Shown in pieces: positions 10,116 to 19,540 of a stretch of DNA of 64,000 bases (its first letter is position 1; every line of letters begins with the position of its first letter). The position numbers and the translations under genes are program-made. The stretch comes from Eubacterium sp. Lineage in GTDB: Bacteria; Bacillota; Clostridia; Oscillospirales; Acutalibacteraceae. The stretch is from assembly GCA_029258375.1 (NCBI GenBank), contig JARHZA010000002.1:253001-317000 (forward strand). Reading direction: 5' to 3'. The notes under the pieces were generated by a model. It ran no database searches and was not told the DNA's origin. It worked only from the letters and a program-made list of their open reading frames with translations.

Positions 10116-10218
10116 TTGACAAATGGGTTAGGATATGCTAACGTAATTACCTGATCATAGGTTAGCAATTGCTAATGCTTGTATAATTAGGTTAGGTAAA
10201 ACTAACAGATTGTATAAT
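10116..10218 (+). promoter_or_regulatory. Promoter region with three GTTAG-N6-CTAAY palindromes
   Basis: TTGACA at 10116; palindromes at 10127-10142, 10161-10176 and 10191-10206; TATAAT at 10182-10187 and 10213-10218. Confidence 0.7.
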
Positions 10219-10303
10219 GCAATTTTGCTAATCTTGAAGGATAAAAATATGCTGTATTTATTTTATTAAATTAAAAATTATAAAAGTAAGGTTGTGATTA
10301 AAT

Positions 10304-12043
10304 ATGATGATAAATAAAAGGCTAATCTCAGAACTTGGAGATAGCAAAAAATATGTAGCGGGCAACGTTGCACTTCAGTGGTGTTCTCTTGGTGCAAATA
10401 TCACAATGATGGGTTCAGTTGCGAAATTGCTTCAAGATTTATTTAATAAAAGTGCAGATAGTAAAAGCATTATTACAACAATTTCAATAATGGTTGTTGC
10501 AATGATTATAAGATACGTTTGTGCTTTAGGTGTAAGCAGAATGAGTTATCTTTCATCAAAGTCGGTTAAAAAATCGCTTAGAGAAATGATTTATAAAAAG
10601 TTGCTTAGACTTGGAACTTCTTATAAAGAGCAAGTTAACACATCAGAAATAGTACAGGTGTCTGTTGAAGGTGTAGACCAACTTGAAACCTACTTTGGTG
10701 CATATCTTCCACAATTTTTCTATTCAATGTTAGCACCTTTAACACTTTTTGTTGTTTTAAGTTTTGTTAATGTTCTTTCAGCAGTAATCCTCTTAATCTG
10801 TGTACCAATGATTCCAATTTCAATTGCAGCAGTGCAAACTTGGGCAAAAAAATTGTTGTCAAAATATTGGGGACAGTATACAGCACTTGGCGATACTTTT
10901 CTTGAAAATCTTCAAGGTTTAACAACTTTAAAAATATATCAATCTGATGAGTTCAAAAATAAAGAAATGAACGAACAGTCAGAAAAGTTTAGAAAAATAA
11001 CAATGAAAGTTCTTACTATGCAACTTAATTCAATCACAATTATGGATTTAGTTGCTTATGGTGGTGCAGCCCTTGGTGTTATTGTTTCTGTTTTACAGTT
11101 TAGAGCAGGTAAAGTAGATTTAGCTGGTTGTCTTTTAATCATATTGCTTTCAGCAGACTTCTTTATTCCAATGCGTCAATTAGGTAGTTTCTTCCATATC
11201 GCAATGAACGGTATGGCAGCAAGCGATAAAATATTCAAATTACTCGATTTACCAGAAAACTCAAATAACGGCACAGAATCATTTGATGAAAATGGCGATA
11301 TAGTTTGTGAAAATGTTACTTTCTCATACGATGAAAGCAGAGAAATTTTGCATAGTGTTAATTTAGATATTAAACACGGCAGTTTTACAGCTCTTGTTGG
11401 GGAAAGTGGTTGTGGTAAATCAACAATCGCAGGTCTTTTAACCGGTAAAAACAAGGGCTATGCTGGCAGTATTACAGTTGGTGGCAAAAACTTAAATGAA
11501 ATCAACGAAACAGAATTAGTTAAAAATGTTACATACATAAGCAATAACTCTTATTTATTTAAAGGCACAGTTAAGGATAATCTTTTAATGGGTAACCCTA
11601 ACGCAAGTGATGATGAACTTTGGGCAGTTCTTGAAAAAGTAAATCTTTCAAACTTCTTAAAGGGCGAAAATGGACTTGATACAAAACTTTTAGAAAAAGG
11701 TTCAAACTTCTCTGGTGGTCAGTGTCAACGTCTTGCACTTGCAAGGGCACTTCTACACGATAGTGCAGTGTATCTTTTTGATGAAGCAACTTCAAATATT
11801 GACGTTGAAAGTGAAAACGATATTATGAAACAAATTTATGAACTTGCTAAATCAAAAACAGTTATTTTAATTTCTCACCGTTTAGCAAACGTTGTTAAGG
11901 CAGACAGCATTTATGTATTAAATAGTGGAAATATTGAAGAACACGGTAATCACAATAGTTTGCTTTCTCAAAATGGTCTTTATTCAAAACTTTGGTATGC
12001 TCAACAAAACTTAGAAAATTATGTAAAGGAGGAAACACTATGA
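10304..12043 (+). CDS. ABC transporter ATP-binding/permease, CydD-like
   Basis: N-terminal TMD, LGDTFLENLQGLTTLKIYQ motif, Walker A GESGCGKST, signature FSGGQCQRLALARAL. Confidence 0.88.
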   Translation: MMINKRLISELGDSKKYVAGNVALQWCSLGANITMMGSVAKLLQDLFNKSADSKSIITTISIMVVAMIIRYVCALGVSRMSYLSSKSVKKSLREMIYKKLLRLGTSYKEQVNTSEIVQVSVEGVDQLETYFGAYLPQFFYSMLAPLTLFVVLSFVNVLSAVILLICVPMIPISIAAVQTWAKKLLSKYWGQYTALGDTFLENLQGLTTLKIYQSDEFKNKEMNEQSEKFRKITMKVLTMQLNSITIMDLVAYGGAALGVIVSVLQFRAGKVDLAGCLLIILLSADFFIPMRQLGSFFHIAMNGMAASDKIFKLLDLPENSNNGTESFDENGDIVCENVTFSYDESREILHSVNLDIKHGSFTALVGESGCGKSTIAGLLTGKNKGYAGSITVGGKNLNEINETELVKNVTYISNNSYLFKGTVKDNLLMGNPNASDDELWAVLEKVNLSNFLKGENGLDTKLLEKGSNFSGGQCQRLALARALLHDSAVYLFDEATSNIDVESENDIMKQIYELAKSKTVILISHRLANVVKADSIYVLNSGNIEEHGNHNSLLSQNGLYSKLWYAQQNLENYVKEETL

Positions 12044-13698
12044 AAAAACGTAGTAATTTAAAAGTTATGGCAAGACTAATTACTTTAGTTAAGCCTCTTA
12101 CTCCTTATATGATTTGTGCAATAATTATGGGACTTATTGGTCATTTAACTGCATCATTTATTACAATTTTTGGTGGCTATGCAGTTCTTGATGTTTTAGG
12201 TCTTAGCACAAAAATGTCATTAACATTTATTTTTGTAAGTGTTTGTGTATTTGCACTTTTAAGAGGTGTTTTAAGGTATGCAGAACAGTCTTGTAACCAC
12301 TATATTGCATTTAAACTTTTAGCAATAATTCGTGATAAAGTATTTCAATCTCTCAGAAAACTTTGCCCTGCCAAACTTGAAGGCAAAGATAAGGGTAATT
12401 TAATTTCAGTTATCACATCAGATATTGAACTTCTTGAAGTCTTTTACGCACACACTATTTCTCCAATAGTTATTGCAATTTTGTTTAGCATTATTCTTTG
12501 TATTTTCATTGGTAGTTATCATTTTGTTCTTGGTATAATCGCTTTTCTTGCCTATGTTGTTCTTGGTGTTATCGTTCCAGTTATAACATCAAAAATAGGT
12601 GGCGATGATGCAAAGGAATTTCGTGGTAAATCAGGTAATCTTAGCAGTTTTGTTCTTGATAGTATGCGTGGATTATTTGAAATTATGCAGTACAATGCAG
12701 GAGAAAGCCGTTTAAACAAAATGAACGAGGCAACAGACAGCTTGTCTAAAGACGAAGAAAGAATGAAAAAAACTGCAGGTAAAAATGCTGCAGCAACTGC
12801 GTCTGTTATTCTTATATTTGATATAGCAATGCTTTTTGCATCATCAATGCTTTATACAAAAGGCGTAATTGGTTTTGATGGCGTAGTAATTCCAGTAATT
12901 GCAATGATGAGCTCATTTGGCCCAGTTACAGCTCTTGCAAACCTTGGTAGCACACTTCAAAATACATTTGCATCTGGTAATAGAGTTCTTGATATTTTAG
13001 ATGAAACTCCAGTTACAGAAGAAATTGATGGATTTGAAGAAGTGACATTTAACGGAGCAAGTGCAAAAAATGTTTCATTCTCTTATGATAAAGAATTGAT
13101 TTTATCTGATATTTCAGTTAATGTTCCAAAAAATTCTGTTGTTGGTATTGTTGGTAAAAGCGGTAGTGGTAAATCAACTTTATTAAAATTATTTATGCGT
13201 TTTTGGAATACACAAAAAGGTGTTGTAGAAATTTCAAACACTCCTGTTGATAAGATAAATACATCTAACTTACGTGATATGGAAAGTCTTGTTACACAAG
13301 AAACTCATTTATTCCACGATAGCATAGCAAATAACTTGCGTATTGCAAAACTTGATGCAACAGATGAAGAAATTGAAAATGCTTGTAAAAAAGCATCTGT
13401 GCACGATTTTATATTAAGCCTTCCAAATGGATATGATACTCAAGTTGGTGAACTTGGAGATACATTATCTGGTGGCGAAAGACAAAGACTTGGCCTTGCA
13501 AGAGCATTTTTACACGATGCACCATTTATGCTTCTTGATGAACCAACAAGTAACCTTGATAGCCTTAATGAGGCAATAATTTTAAAATCTCTTGCAGATG
13601 AAAGTGGAGATAAAACAGTTGTACTTGTTTCACACAGACAGTCTACTATGAGAATTGCAGACGAGGTTTACTCTGTTGAACACGGGAGGATGAGTTAA
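12040..13698 (+). CDS. ABC transporter ATP-binding/permease, CydC-like partner
   Basis: Fused TMD-NBD, Walker A GKSGSGKST, LSGGERQRLGLARAF. Start moved to 12040 because GGAGG lies just upstream; the track ORF starts at 11992. Confidence 0.88.
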   Translation: MKKRSNLKVMARLITLVKPLTPYMICAIIMGLIGHLTASFITIFGGYAVLDVLGLSTKMSLTFIFVSVCVFALLRGVLRYAEQSCNHYIAFKLLAIIRDKVFQSLRKLCPAKLEGKDKGNLISVITSDIELLEVFYAHTISPIVIAILFSIILCIFIGSYHFVLGIIAFLAYVVLGVIVPVITSKIGGDDAKEFRGKSGNLSSFVLDSMRGLFEIMQYNAGESRLNKMNEATDSLSKDEERMKKTAGKNAAATASVILIFDIAMLFASSMLYTKGVIGFDGVVIPVIAMMSSFGPVTALANLGSTLQNTFASGNRVLDILDETPVTEEIDGFEEVTFNGASAKNVSFSYDKELILSDISVNVPKNSVVGIVGKSGSGKSTLLKLFMRFWNTQKGVVEISNTPVDKINTSNLRDMESLVTQETHLFHDSIANNLRIAKLDATDEEIENACKKASVHDFILSLPNGYDTQVGELGDTLSGGERQRLGLARAFLHDAPFMLLDEPTSNLDSLNEAIILKSLADESGDKTVVLVSHRQSTMRIADEVYSVEHGRMS

Positions 13699-14042
13699 TG
13701 CCTAAAACAGTTGAGGAAAAAAGACAACGTGAACAAGAAGTTGTGTCTTTAATGATTAAATTATATTGTAAAAAAAATCATCATACAAAAGACGGACTTT
13801 GTGATGAATGCAAAGAACTTGATGAATACGCAAAACTCCGTAGTAGTAAGTGTCCGTTTATGGAAACAAAAACATTTTGTTCAAATTGTAAAGTTCATTG
13901 TTATAAACCTGAAATGAGAGAAAAAATTAAAAAAGTTATGCGTTTTTCAGGTCCAAGAATGATTTTTTATCATCCTATTTTAGCAATTAGCCATGTTATA
14001 GAATCCCAAAAAGAAAAAAGACGATTGGAAAAAGAAAACTAA
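13698..14042 (+). CDS. YgbA_NO (nitrous oxide-stimulated promoter) family protein
   Basis: Small Cys-rich protein: YCKKNH...LCDECKEL...CPFMETKTFCSNCKVHCYKPEMREKIKKVMRFSGPRMIFYHPILAISH; start/stop overlap with the upstream gene. Confidence 0.85.
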   Translation: MPKTVEEKRQREQEVVSLMIKLYCKKNHHTKDGLCDECKELDEYAKLRSSKCPFMETKTFCSNCKVHCYKPEMREKIKKVMRFSGPRMIFYHPILAISHVIESQKEKRRLEKEN

Positions 14043-14057
14043 TCAAAATTAAACGTA

Positions 14058-14102
14058 AAAAAGTCCTTTGCAGTTGTTATATAATGTGCAAGGGACTTTT
14101 AT
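14058..14102 (+). terminator. Terminator of the CydDC-like/YgbA operon
   Basis: AAAAGTCCTTTGCA...TGCAAGGGACTTTT. Confidence 0.8.
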
Positions 14103-14111
14103 GTTAAATAT

Positions 14112-14143
14112 AAAAAGCCTGTGGATTATTCCACAGGCTTTTT
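14112..14143 (-). terminator. Terminator of the teichoic-acid operon (bidirectional sequence)
   Basis: AAAAAGCCTGTGG-attatt-CCACAGGCTTTTT. Confidence 0.85.
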
Positions 14144-14149
14144 AATTTG

Positions 14150-17100
14150 TTAAATTATTCTATCACTCTTAAGAAATTCAATAAGTCTATCAGTGTTTTT
14201 ACCGTCATTAAAATCAACAAGTTTTGAATATCTATCAATATATTTTTGTTGTTGAGGGTTATCATAGTTAAATCTAATAGCGTCAGACAAGCCATCAGTA
14301 TTATAGAAGTAATCACCGTAAACGTTATCTTCATTAAGCATAAGTTTAGTTGTAGGGCCGTAGTTTGCCATACATTCGTCTTTTTCTTGCCAGTAGAAGA
14401 TAACACGTTCACCACGATAAAAAGCATCATAAGCAATTGATGAATAGTCTGTAATTAAAAGTCTTGTTTCTTTTAATATGTCATCATATCTTGCATTAAC
14501 AATCATTTTTTTGGCAACAGATTCATCAATATGTTTTAACTCATTAAGTATAAGAGGGTGAGGTAAAATTATAACTTTTTCCTTTAAGTCATCTGGAACA
14601 CTGTTATAAATGTTCATTATCATCTTAAAGTATCCAGTTTTCTTGAAATCATCACGAATTGTGTTGATTTCCCAAGGGCGCCAAGTAGGCATAATAACAA
14701 TTTTGTCTGCATCTTCATTCATTACATTGCGGTCATATTTTGGCAAACCAGATACGTAAATATCTTCTGCAAGGTGTCTTCCAAGTTGTGTAAAGTGATC
14801 GCTTTCTGCTTCTGAAGAAACAACAACTCTGTAACAACCGTTAAGTTTTTTACGGCTGAACATTTTTCTTGATTCACTATCAAGTGATACCATATACATT
14901 ACGCCATGTTGTAAAAATACATAGTTTAAGTTTTTAGAATTTATTTTACTAAGTGCGAAAACATTAAATGTTTTAAGATCAATTGCGTGAACAAGAGCTT
15001 CAGTACCAATAAATGTTTTGCTCTTAAAGAAGTACAAATAATGTTTAAATGTGTACTTATAAATTATATGAGATCTGTATTTTTCTGGAATTTTATCTAT
15101 ATATTCATAGTTCTTGTCTAATATGAAATATACATTTTGATAACCTTCGTCAATTAACTTTTCATAAAGAACGCTTGCGCTTTCTTCATATTTTGAAGAG
15201 TTTTTTTCATACAATAATACAAGTTTTTGTGATTTTTCATCGTTCCAAAACTTAGCAACAACAAATGCAACAGCTTGTTTAAACTGTTCAATGAGTTTGT
15301 CTGAATAGTTAAATGAACGAACATATAAGCTTAGTTTATTGTTAACCATCTGTCTAAATACAGCAACTGTGTCGCTCTCTTTATCATGAATGATTGGACT
15401 TCTAAGGCCAATAAACAAGTTTCCTAATAGTGAGAAATATGAAAGTTGACTTTCAACAATTTTGTTATATTGGTTTTTATAACAAATACTAATTGGGTTG
15501 TTAGAAGGCATCTTTAAAACATCACTCATTGGAACTTTTAAACTATAAATGCCAAAGTGATTTTTAGATTCAACATTATTATTGGCAAAATATTTTGGGA
15601 AATACTTATTGCCGTCAATTGTTATTGAAGTATCTTTTAAAGCAACATCACATGGGGTTTTTAGGCTAAATAAACTTACACAGTGCATATTGTTCTTTGT
15701 TGAAAAGTAAATAGGCAAAATGTTGTTCATAATAGTATTGAGTGCATAACTTTCGTGTGCTATATCACCTTTGTTATTATCAAAATAATATTTGTTTTCT
15801 TCATCGAACATATTGATTTCTTTAAATCCATTGTTCTTTTCAAAAGTTTTTGTTCTATTGATTTTATCTATTGTTTTGTTATTGCAACAGAAAAAGTCGC
15901 CGTGACTTACATAGAATTTTTCTCCACTTAATTTTGATAGAACACCGGCAAGTAAAATATTACCACAAGAAAAATCAACAATTCTATCAGGTTTAATTGA
16001 ATAGAAAATTCTATTTGCTTCTCTTTCAAAGAATTTATTGATTTTATTGCTATCTAATTTGTTACAAATGAATTGAGATGCTTCGTTTATATCCATTTGG
16101 AACGCACTTACAGTTCCAAGGGTTGAAACACTACTATCAAGTGAAGAAATAAATTCTTTGTTTAAAATATTTAAGTTTCTTCTATATGCAATTACAAAGT
16201 TGAATTCTGGATTTTCTGAAATGTATTTTTTTATAGAATCAAATTGTGTTGGAGGCAATGTGCCAGCATTGATGAGGCATAATTTTTTATCTGAATTTTC
16301 ATTTTTTTCTAATTTATAGTAATCAGATTTTCCAGTTACCATAAGTTCAAATAATTTTTCGCAAGTATTTGCACAACCGTTTGTGCAATACTTATCTAAA
16401 AACTCTTGATTATAAACTACTGGCGCTTTCATTTCATTTACAAGGTCTTCAATATTTTCAACAATTGGAAAAGGAAGACTTTCGAAAGGAATATAAACAC
16501 CTCTTGTTGATAGATACTCTTTTTTATCATACGCAAAAAGAATTATTTTTTTCTTTGTTATTGCATAATCAAAAAATACACTTGAATAGTCTGTAATTAA
16601 ACCGTCACAAGCATTAAGAACTTCATATGTGTCATATTTAGATGAAAAATATTTAATATGTTTAAACTTTTTACAGTCAATCTTGCTTGCAAGTAAAAAA
16701 TGAAGATTAACTAAAACAACAACATCATCATCTAATTTCTCGTCGAGTTTAGCTAACATATCAACTGTTTTATTAGTTTGTCTGTCTACATTTGCGGTTC
16801 TACCTGTTCCACGCCAAGTAGGCATATAAGCAAAAACAGTTTTACCTTCAAAACCAAGTGTCTTTTTCATTTCTATGCCTTGCTCTTTATCATAAAAAAC
16901 ATAGTTTCGAGGATAGTTTGCAATAAGGGAATTACCTTTAAAAATATATTTTAAATCGTAATCCTCCATAAAAACTTCACGGGTAAATTCATTTGGAAAA
17001 AGAGCATAGTCACTCATCAAATAGTTTTTTTGAATATTTGCAAGTGACGCAAGGTTAGATTTATCTGCTTTACCAAGTGTTTTTAATGGAGTACCGTGCC

Positions 17101-17491
17101 AAGTATTAAGAAAAACTTGGTCATCTCTTTTATCAAAATATGGTGGGAATGAGTTGTCGGTCATAAGATATTTTGCAGTTGCTAAGAATCTGCAATATTC
17201 ATTAGAATTTCTTTCAACAAGTCCAACTTTTTTAAAACCATAGAAATCCATTCTGTTTTTTGCTTTTTCTTTTGTGTCTTCAGTAACAACAAAAACACAT
17301 TTATAATCGCTCCAACGACTGTTTGTTTCTATCTCTTTTAGCATAGAAAACATATTGCCGTTGATGTTTGAACCTTGCCCACCTTCAATAAAAACAAGTT
17401 TGTCATTGATTGGTAGTTTTAAATAATTTAAATAATCAATCTTTATGTTAGATTTGAATCTTTTTGCTTTGTTTAATATTCTTTTTATCAT
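14150..17491 (-). CDS. Tandem-domain CDP-glycerol glycerophosphotransferase (TagB/TagF-like x2)
   Basis: Two Glyphos_transf-like modules: N-terminal FLNTWHGTPLKTLGK...GLITDYSSVFFDYA and C-terminal FLQHGVMYMV...MPTWRPWE...LLITDYSSIAYDAFYRG. Confidence 0.92.
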   Translation of the reverse strand: MIKRILNKAKRFKSNIKIDYLNYLKLPINDKLVFIEGGQGSNINGNMFSMLKEIETNSRWSDYKCVFVVTEDTKEKAKNRMDFYGFKKVGLVERNSNEYCRFLATAKYLMTDNSFPPYFDKRDDQVFLNTWHGTPLKTLGKADKSNLASLANIQKNYLMSDYALFPNEFTREVFMEDYDLKYIFKGNSLIANYPRNYVFYDKEQGIEMKKTLGFEGKTVFAYMPTWRGTGRTANVDRQTNKTVDMLAKLDEKLDDDVVVLVNLHFLLASKIDCKKFKHIKYFSSKYDTYEVLNACDGLITDYSSVFFDYAITKKKIILFAYDKKEYLSTRGVYIPFESLPFPIVENIEDLVNEMKAPVVYNQEFLDKYCTNGCANTCEKLFELMVTGKSDYYKLEKNENSDKKLCLINAGTLPPTQFDSIKKYISENPEFNFVIAYRRNLNILNKEFISSLDSSVSTLGTVSAFQMDINEASQFICNKLDSNKINKFFEREANRIFYSIKPDRIVDFSCGNILLAGVLSKLSGEKFYVSHGDFFCCNNKTIDKINRTKTFEKNNGFKEINMFDEENKYYFDNNKGDIAHESYALNTIMNNILPIYFSTKNNMHCVSLFSLKTPCDVALKDTSITIDGNKYFPKYFANNNVESKNHFGIYSLKVPMSDVLKMPSNNPISICYKNQYNKIVESQLSYFSLLGNLFIGLRSPIIHDKESDTVAVFRQMVNNKLSLYVRSFNYSDKLIEQFKQAVAFVVAKFWNDEKSQKLVLLYEKNSSKYEESASVLYEKLIDEGYQNVYFILDKNYEYIDKIPEKYRSHIIYKYTFKHYLYFFKSKTFIGTEALVHAIDLKTFNVFALSKINSKNLNYVFLQHGVMYMVSLDSESRKMFSRKKLNGCYRVVVSSEAESDHFTQLGRHLAEDIYVSGLPKYDRNVMNEDADKIVIMPTWRPWEINTIRDDFKKTGYFKMIMNIYNSVPDDLKEKVIILPHPLILNELKHIDESVAKKMIVNARYDDILKETRLLITDYSSIAYDAFYRGERVIFYWQEKDECMANYGPTTKLMLNEDNVYGDYFYNTDGLSDAIRFNYDNPQQQKYIDRYSKLVDFNDGKNTDRLIEFLKSDRII

Positions 17492-17553
17492 ATAAACCTC
17501 ATCTTTAGAACAACGTTACTAAAATTGCATTTTTAAAAATAGATTAGATATTA

Positions 17554-17988
17554 TTATTCTGGAAGTTGATCTTTTCCTTGTTCTGCTTCTTTTAAGTTTA
17601 AGTCACTCTTAATTTGAGAAGTAGAAATACCAGGTGTTCTGTCAAGGAATATAAGTTCACAGTGGTCTTTTAGATAGTCAAATTTATCTGAATCTGCCCA
17701 GTCGCTACCCATAACAACTGTGTCAATATGATAATCTTCAACATCTTTAACCTTTTGTTCCCAGTTCTCTTCTGGAATAACAAGATCAACATATCTAATA
17801 GCTTCAAGCATTTTTTTTCTTGTTTCATAATTGTGATAAGCAACTTTACCTTTTGTTGCATTAAATTCATCTGTTGAAAGTGCAACAACAAGATAGTCAC
17901 CAAGTTCTTTTGCTCTTTTTAAAAGTCTAATATGTCCATAATGAAGTAAATCGAATGTTCCATAAGTTAAAATTCTCTTCATAATCAT
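17554..17988 (-). CDS. tagD: Glycerol-3-phosphate cytidylyltransferase
   Basis: ILTYGTFDLLHYGHIRLLKRAKELGDYLVVALSTDEFN nucleotidyltransferase motif. Confidence 0.95.
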   Translation of the reverse strand: MIMKRILTYGTFDLLHYGHIRLLKRAKELGDYLVVALSTDEFNATKGKVAYHNYETRKKMLEAIRYVDLVIPEENWEQKVKDVEDYHIDTVVMGSDWADSDKFDYLKDHCELIFLDRTPGISTSQIKSDLNLKEAEQGKDQLPE

Positions 17989-19115
17989 TCTCCTTTTTTA
18001 GTAGTTAACATTATAATGAATTTTGCAAGTTTTTTAGCATTATCAGGGTCTTTTGCCTTAATATATTTATCTTTAAATTTATATAACTCACAAATATCAT
18101 AAGGTTGTGAGTCCATATTTTCTAATAATTTTTCTGCATCGAAGAAAACGTAGTTAGGGAGTTCTTCAACTAATTTAACGTTTAATCCTCTTTTAACTTC
18201 ATATTCCTCATAGTCAGGAACAAAGAAATAAAGAGGTTTCATTAAAAGGGCTGCTTCAAAAGCACAAGCAGAGTAGTCAGTTACAATGATATCAGCTATT
18301 TTCATTAAATCAATTGCAGAAAAATCGCCATTATATGAATATTTTTCATCACGTTTTATAGTTGATAAAGGATGTGCACTGATTATAAGTTGATAGTCTG
18401 ATTTGCCTTGAAATTCAACTTTTAATTCTTCAGCAATATATTTGTCTTTATCACGAAAAGTAGGTAAATAAAGAACGATTTTTCTATCTGCCATACCTGG
18501 ATTTAAAGAGAAAAATTCAGTTGAACGTGGCTTGCAGTTTAAAAGATAATCAACTCTTGGCATTGGGCAAATTTTGATTTTGCTTGCTTCATAACCAAAA
18601 GCGTCCATATAAAATTTTGCAGTAGCAGAACTTGGCGCTAAAATATAATCATAATTTTTGTGCATACACATAGCTTTGCTTATAGCTTTGCTTCTGCCAT
18701 TTTCTCTATCAAGAGATTGTAGCCCAAATTTTTTGATTGCGCCTAAAGCGTGCCAAAGTTGAATAACAGTAAGTGTTTTTTTGTGCTTTAAACAAGAGAT
18801 TGGAATTGAATAAGTGTCAAGAATAGCAACTTTTGATGTTGCAATATAATACATATCACCAATAAGTGTGAAACAATATTTGAATTTTGCAGAAAAAGAA
18901 TCGTCAATCATTTTTAAGCGAAAAACTTGTTCTATTGAAGGGTCTTCTTCGATGATTGCTTGTTCTAAAAGCTCCATATCAAGACTTTTTGTGTTGCTTT
19001 GCCTTGATAGATAAACTATACGGTTTTTAGTTTTAAATAATTTTATTGGAGCATAAATAACTCTTAATATAAATTTTAAAATGTTTATAAAAAATATATT
19101 CATATCAAGTACCAA
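17985..19115 (-). CDS. CDP-glycerol glycerophosphotransferase (TagB/TagF family)
   Basis: IQLWHALGAIKKFG...YLPTFRDKD...DIIVTDYSACAFEAALL; 4-nt overlap with tagD. Confidence 0.92.
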   Translation of the reverse strand: MVLDMNIFFINILKFILRVIYAPIKLFKTKNRIVYLSRQSNTKSLDMELLEQAIIEEDPSIEQVFRLKMIDDSFSAKFKYCFTLIGDMYYIATSKVAILDTYSIPISCLKHKKTLTVIQLWHALGAIKKFGLQSLDRENGRSKAISKAMCMHKNYDYILAPSSATAKFYMDAFGYEASKIKICPMPRVDYLLNCKPRSTEFFSLNPGMADRKIVLYLPTFRDKDKYIAEELKVEFQGKSDYQLIISAHPLSTIKRDEKYSYNGDFSAIDLMKIADIIVTDYSACAFEAALLMKPLYFFVPDYEEYEVKRGLNVKLVEELPNYVFFDAEKLLENMDSQPYDICELYKFKDKYIKAKDPDNAKKLAKFIIMLTTKKGE

Positions 19116-19455
19116 ATGGGCTATTAAAAATAAAACCCTATCCCTTAAAATTCTTATTGTTTTGTTTTGTATTTGTTGTGAATAACTGCAAAATATTTAA
19201 AAAAAATAGCAAAAAAATTATACAGTATACACACATAAATCTATTATTAAACAGTATTTTTATATAATATACCAATGCACTATGTTAACACATAATTATA
19301 TAATTTGCAATATACAATATTTATTGCTAAAAAGGTTGCTTTTAATACCTAAAGTAACGATATTTTTATAAGTAAACATAATTTGCACACATAATATAAA
19401 CTTTAAATGTTAAATTATAATTATTAGTTTGTAAACTAATAAAAACTATTGTTTA

Positions 19456-19484
19456 TTGATTAACTAATTTTCCAATGATATAAT
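19456..19484 (+). promoter_or_regulatory. Predicted sigma-A promoter of the MBOAT operon
   Basis: TTGATT-N17-TATAAT. Confidence 0.65.
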
Positions 19485-19540
19485 GGTTATATATGAGAAA
19501 TTTTTATGAATTGTAACTTTATATTTAAGAGGATTTTGTA

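Noticed and set aside
10100-10300. Riboswitch upstream of the CydDC-like operon
   Set aside because: Palindromes are short, separated by N6 and overlap promoter elements, which fits DNA operators better than RNA aptamers.
19116-19540. ncRNA in the 425-nt gap between the tag operon and the MBOAT gene
   Set aside because: Very AT-rich with no terminator or stable stem; adequately explained as a divergent promoter region.
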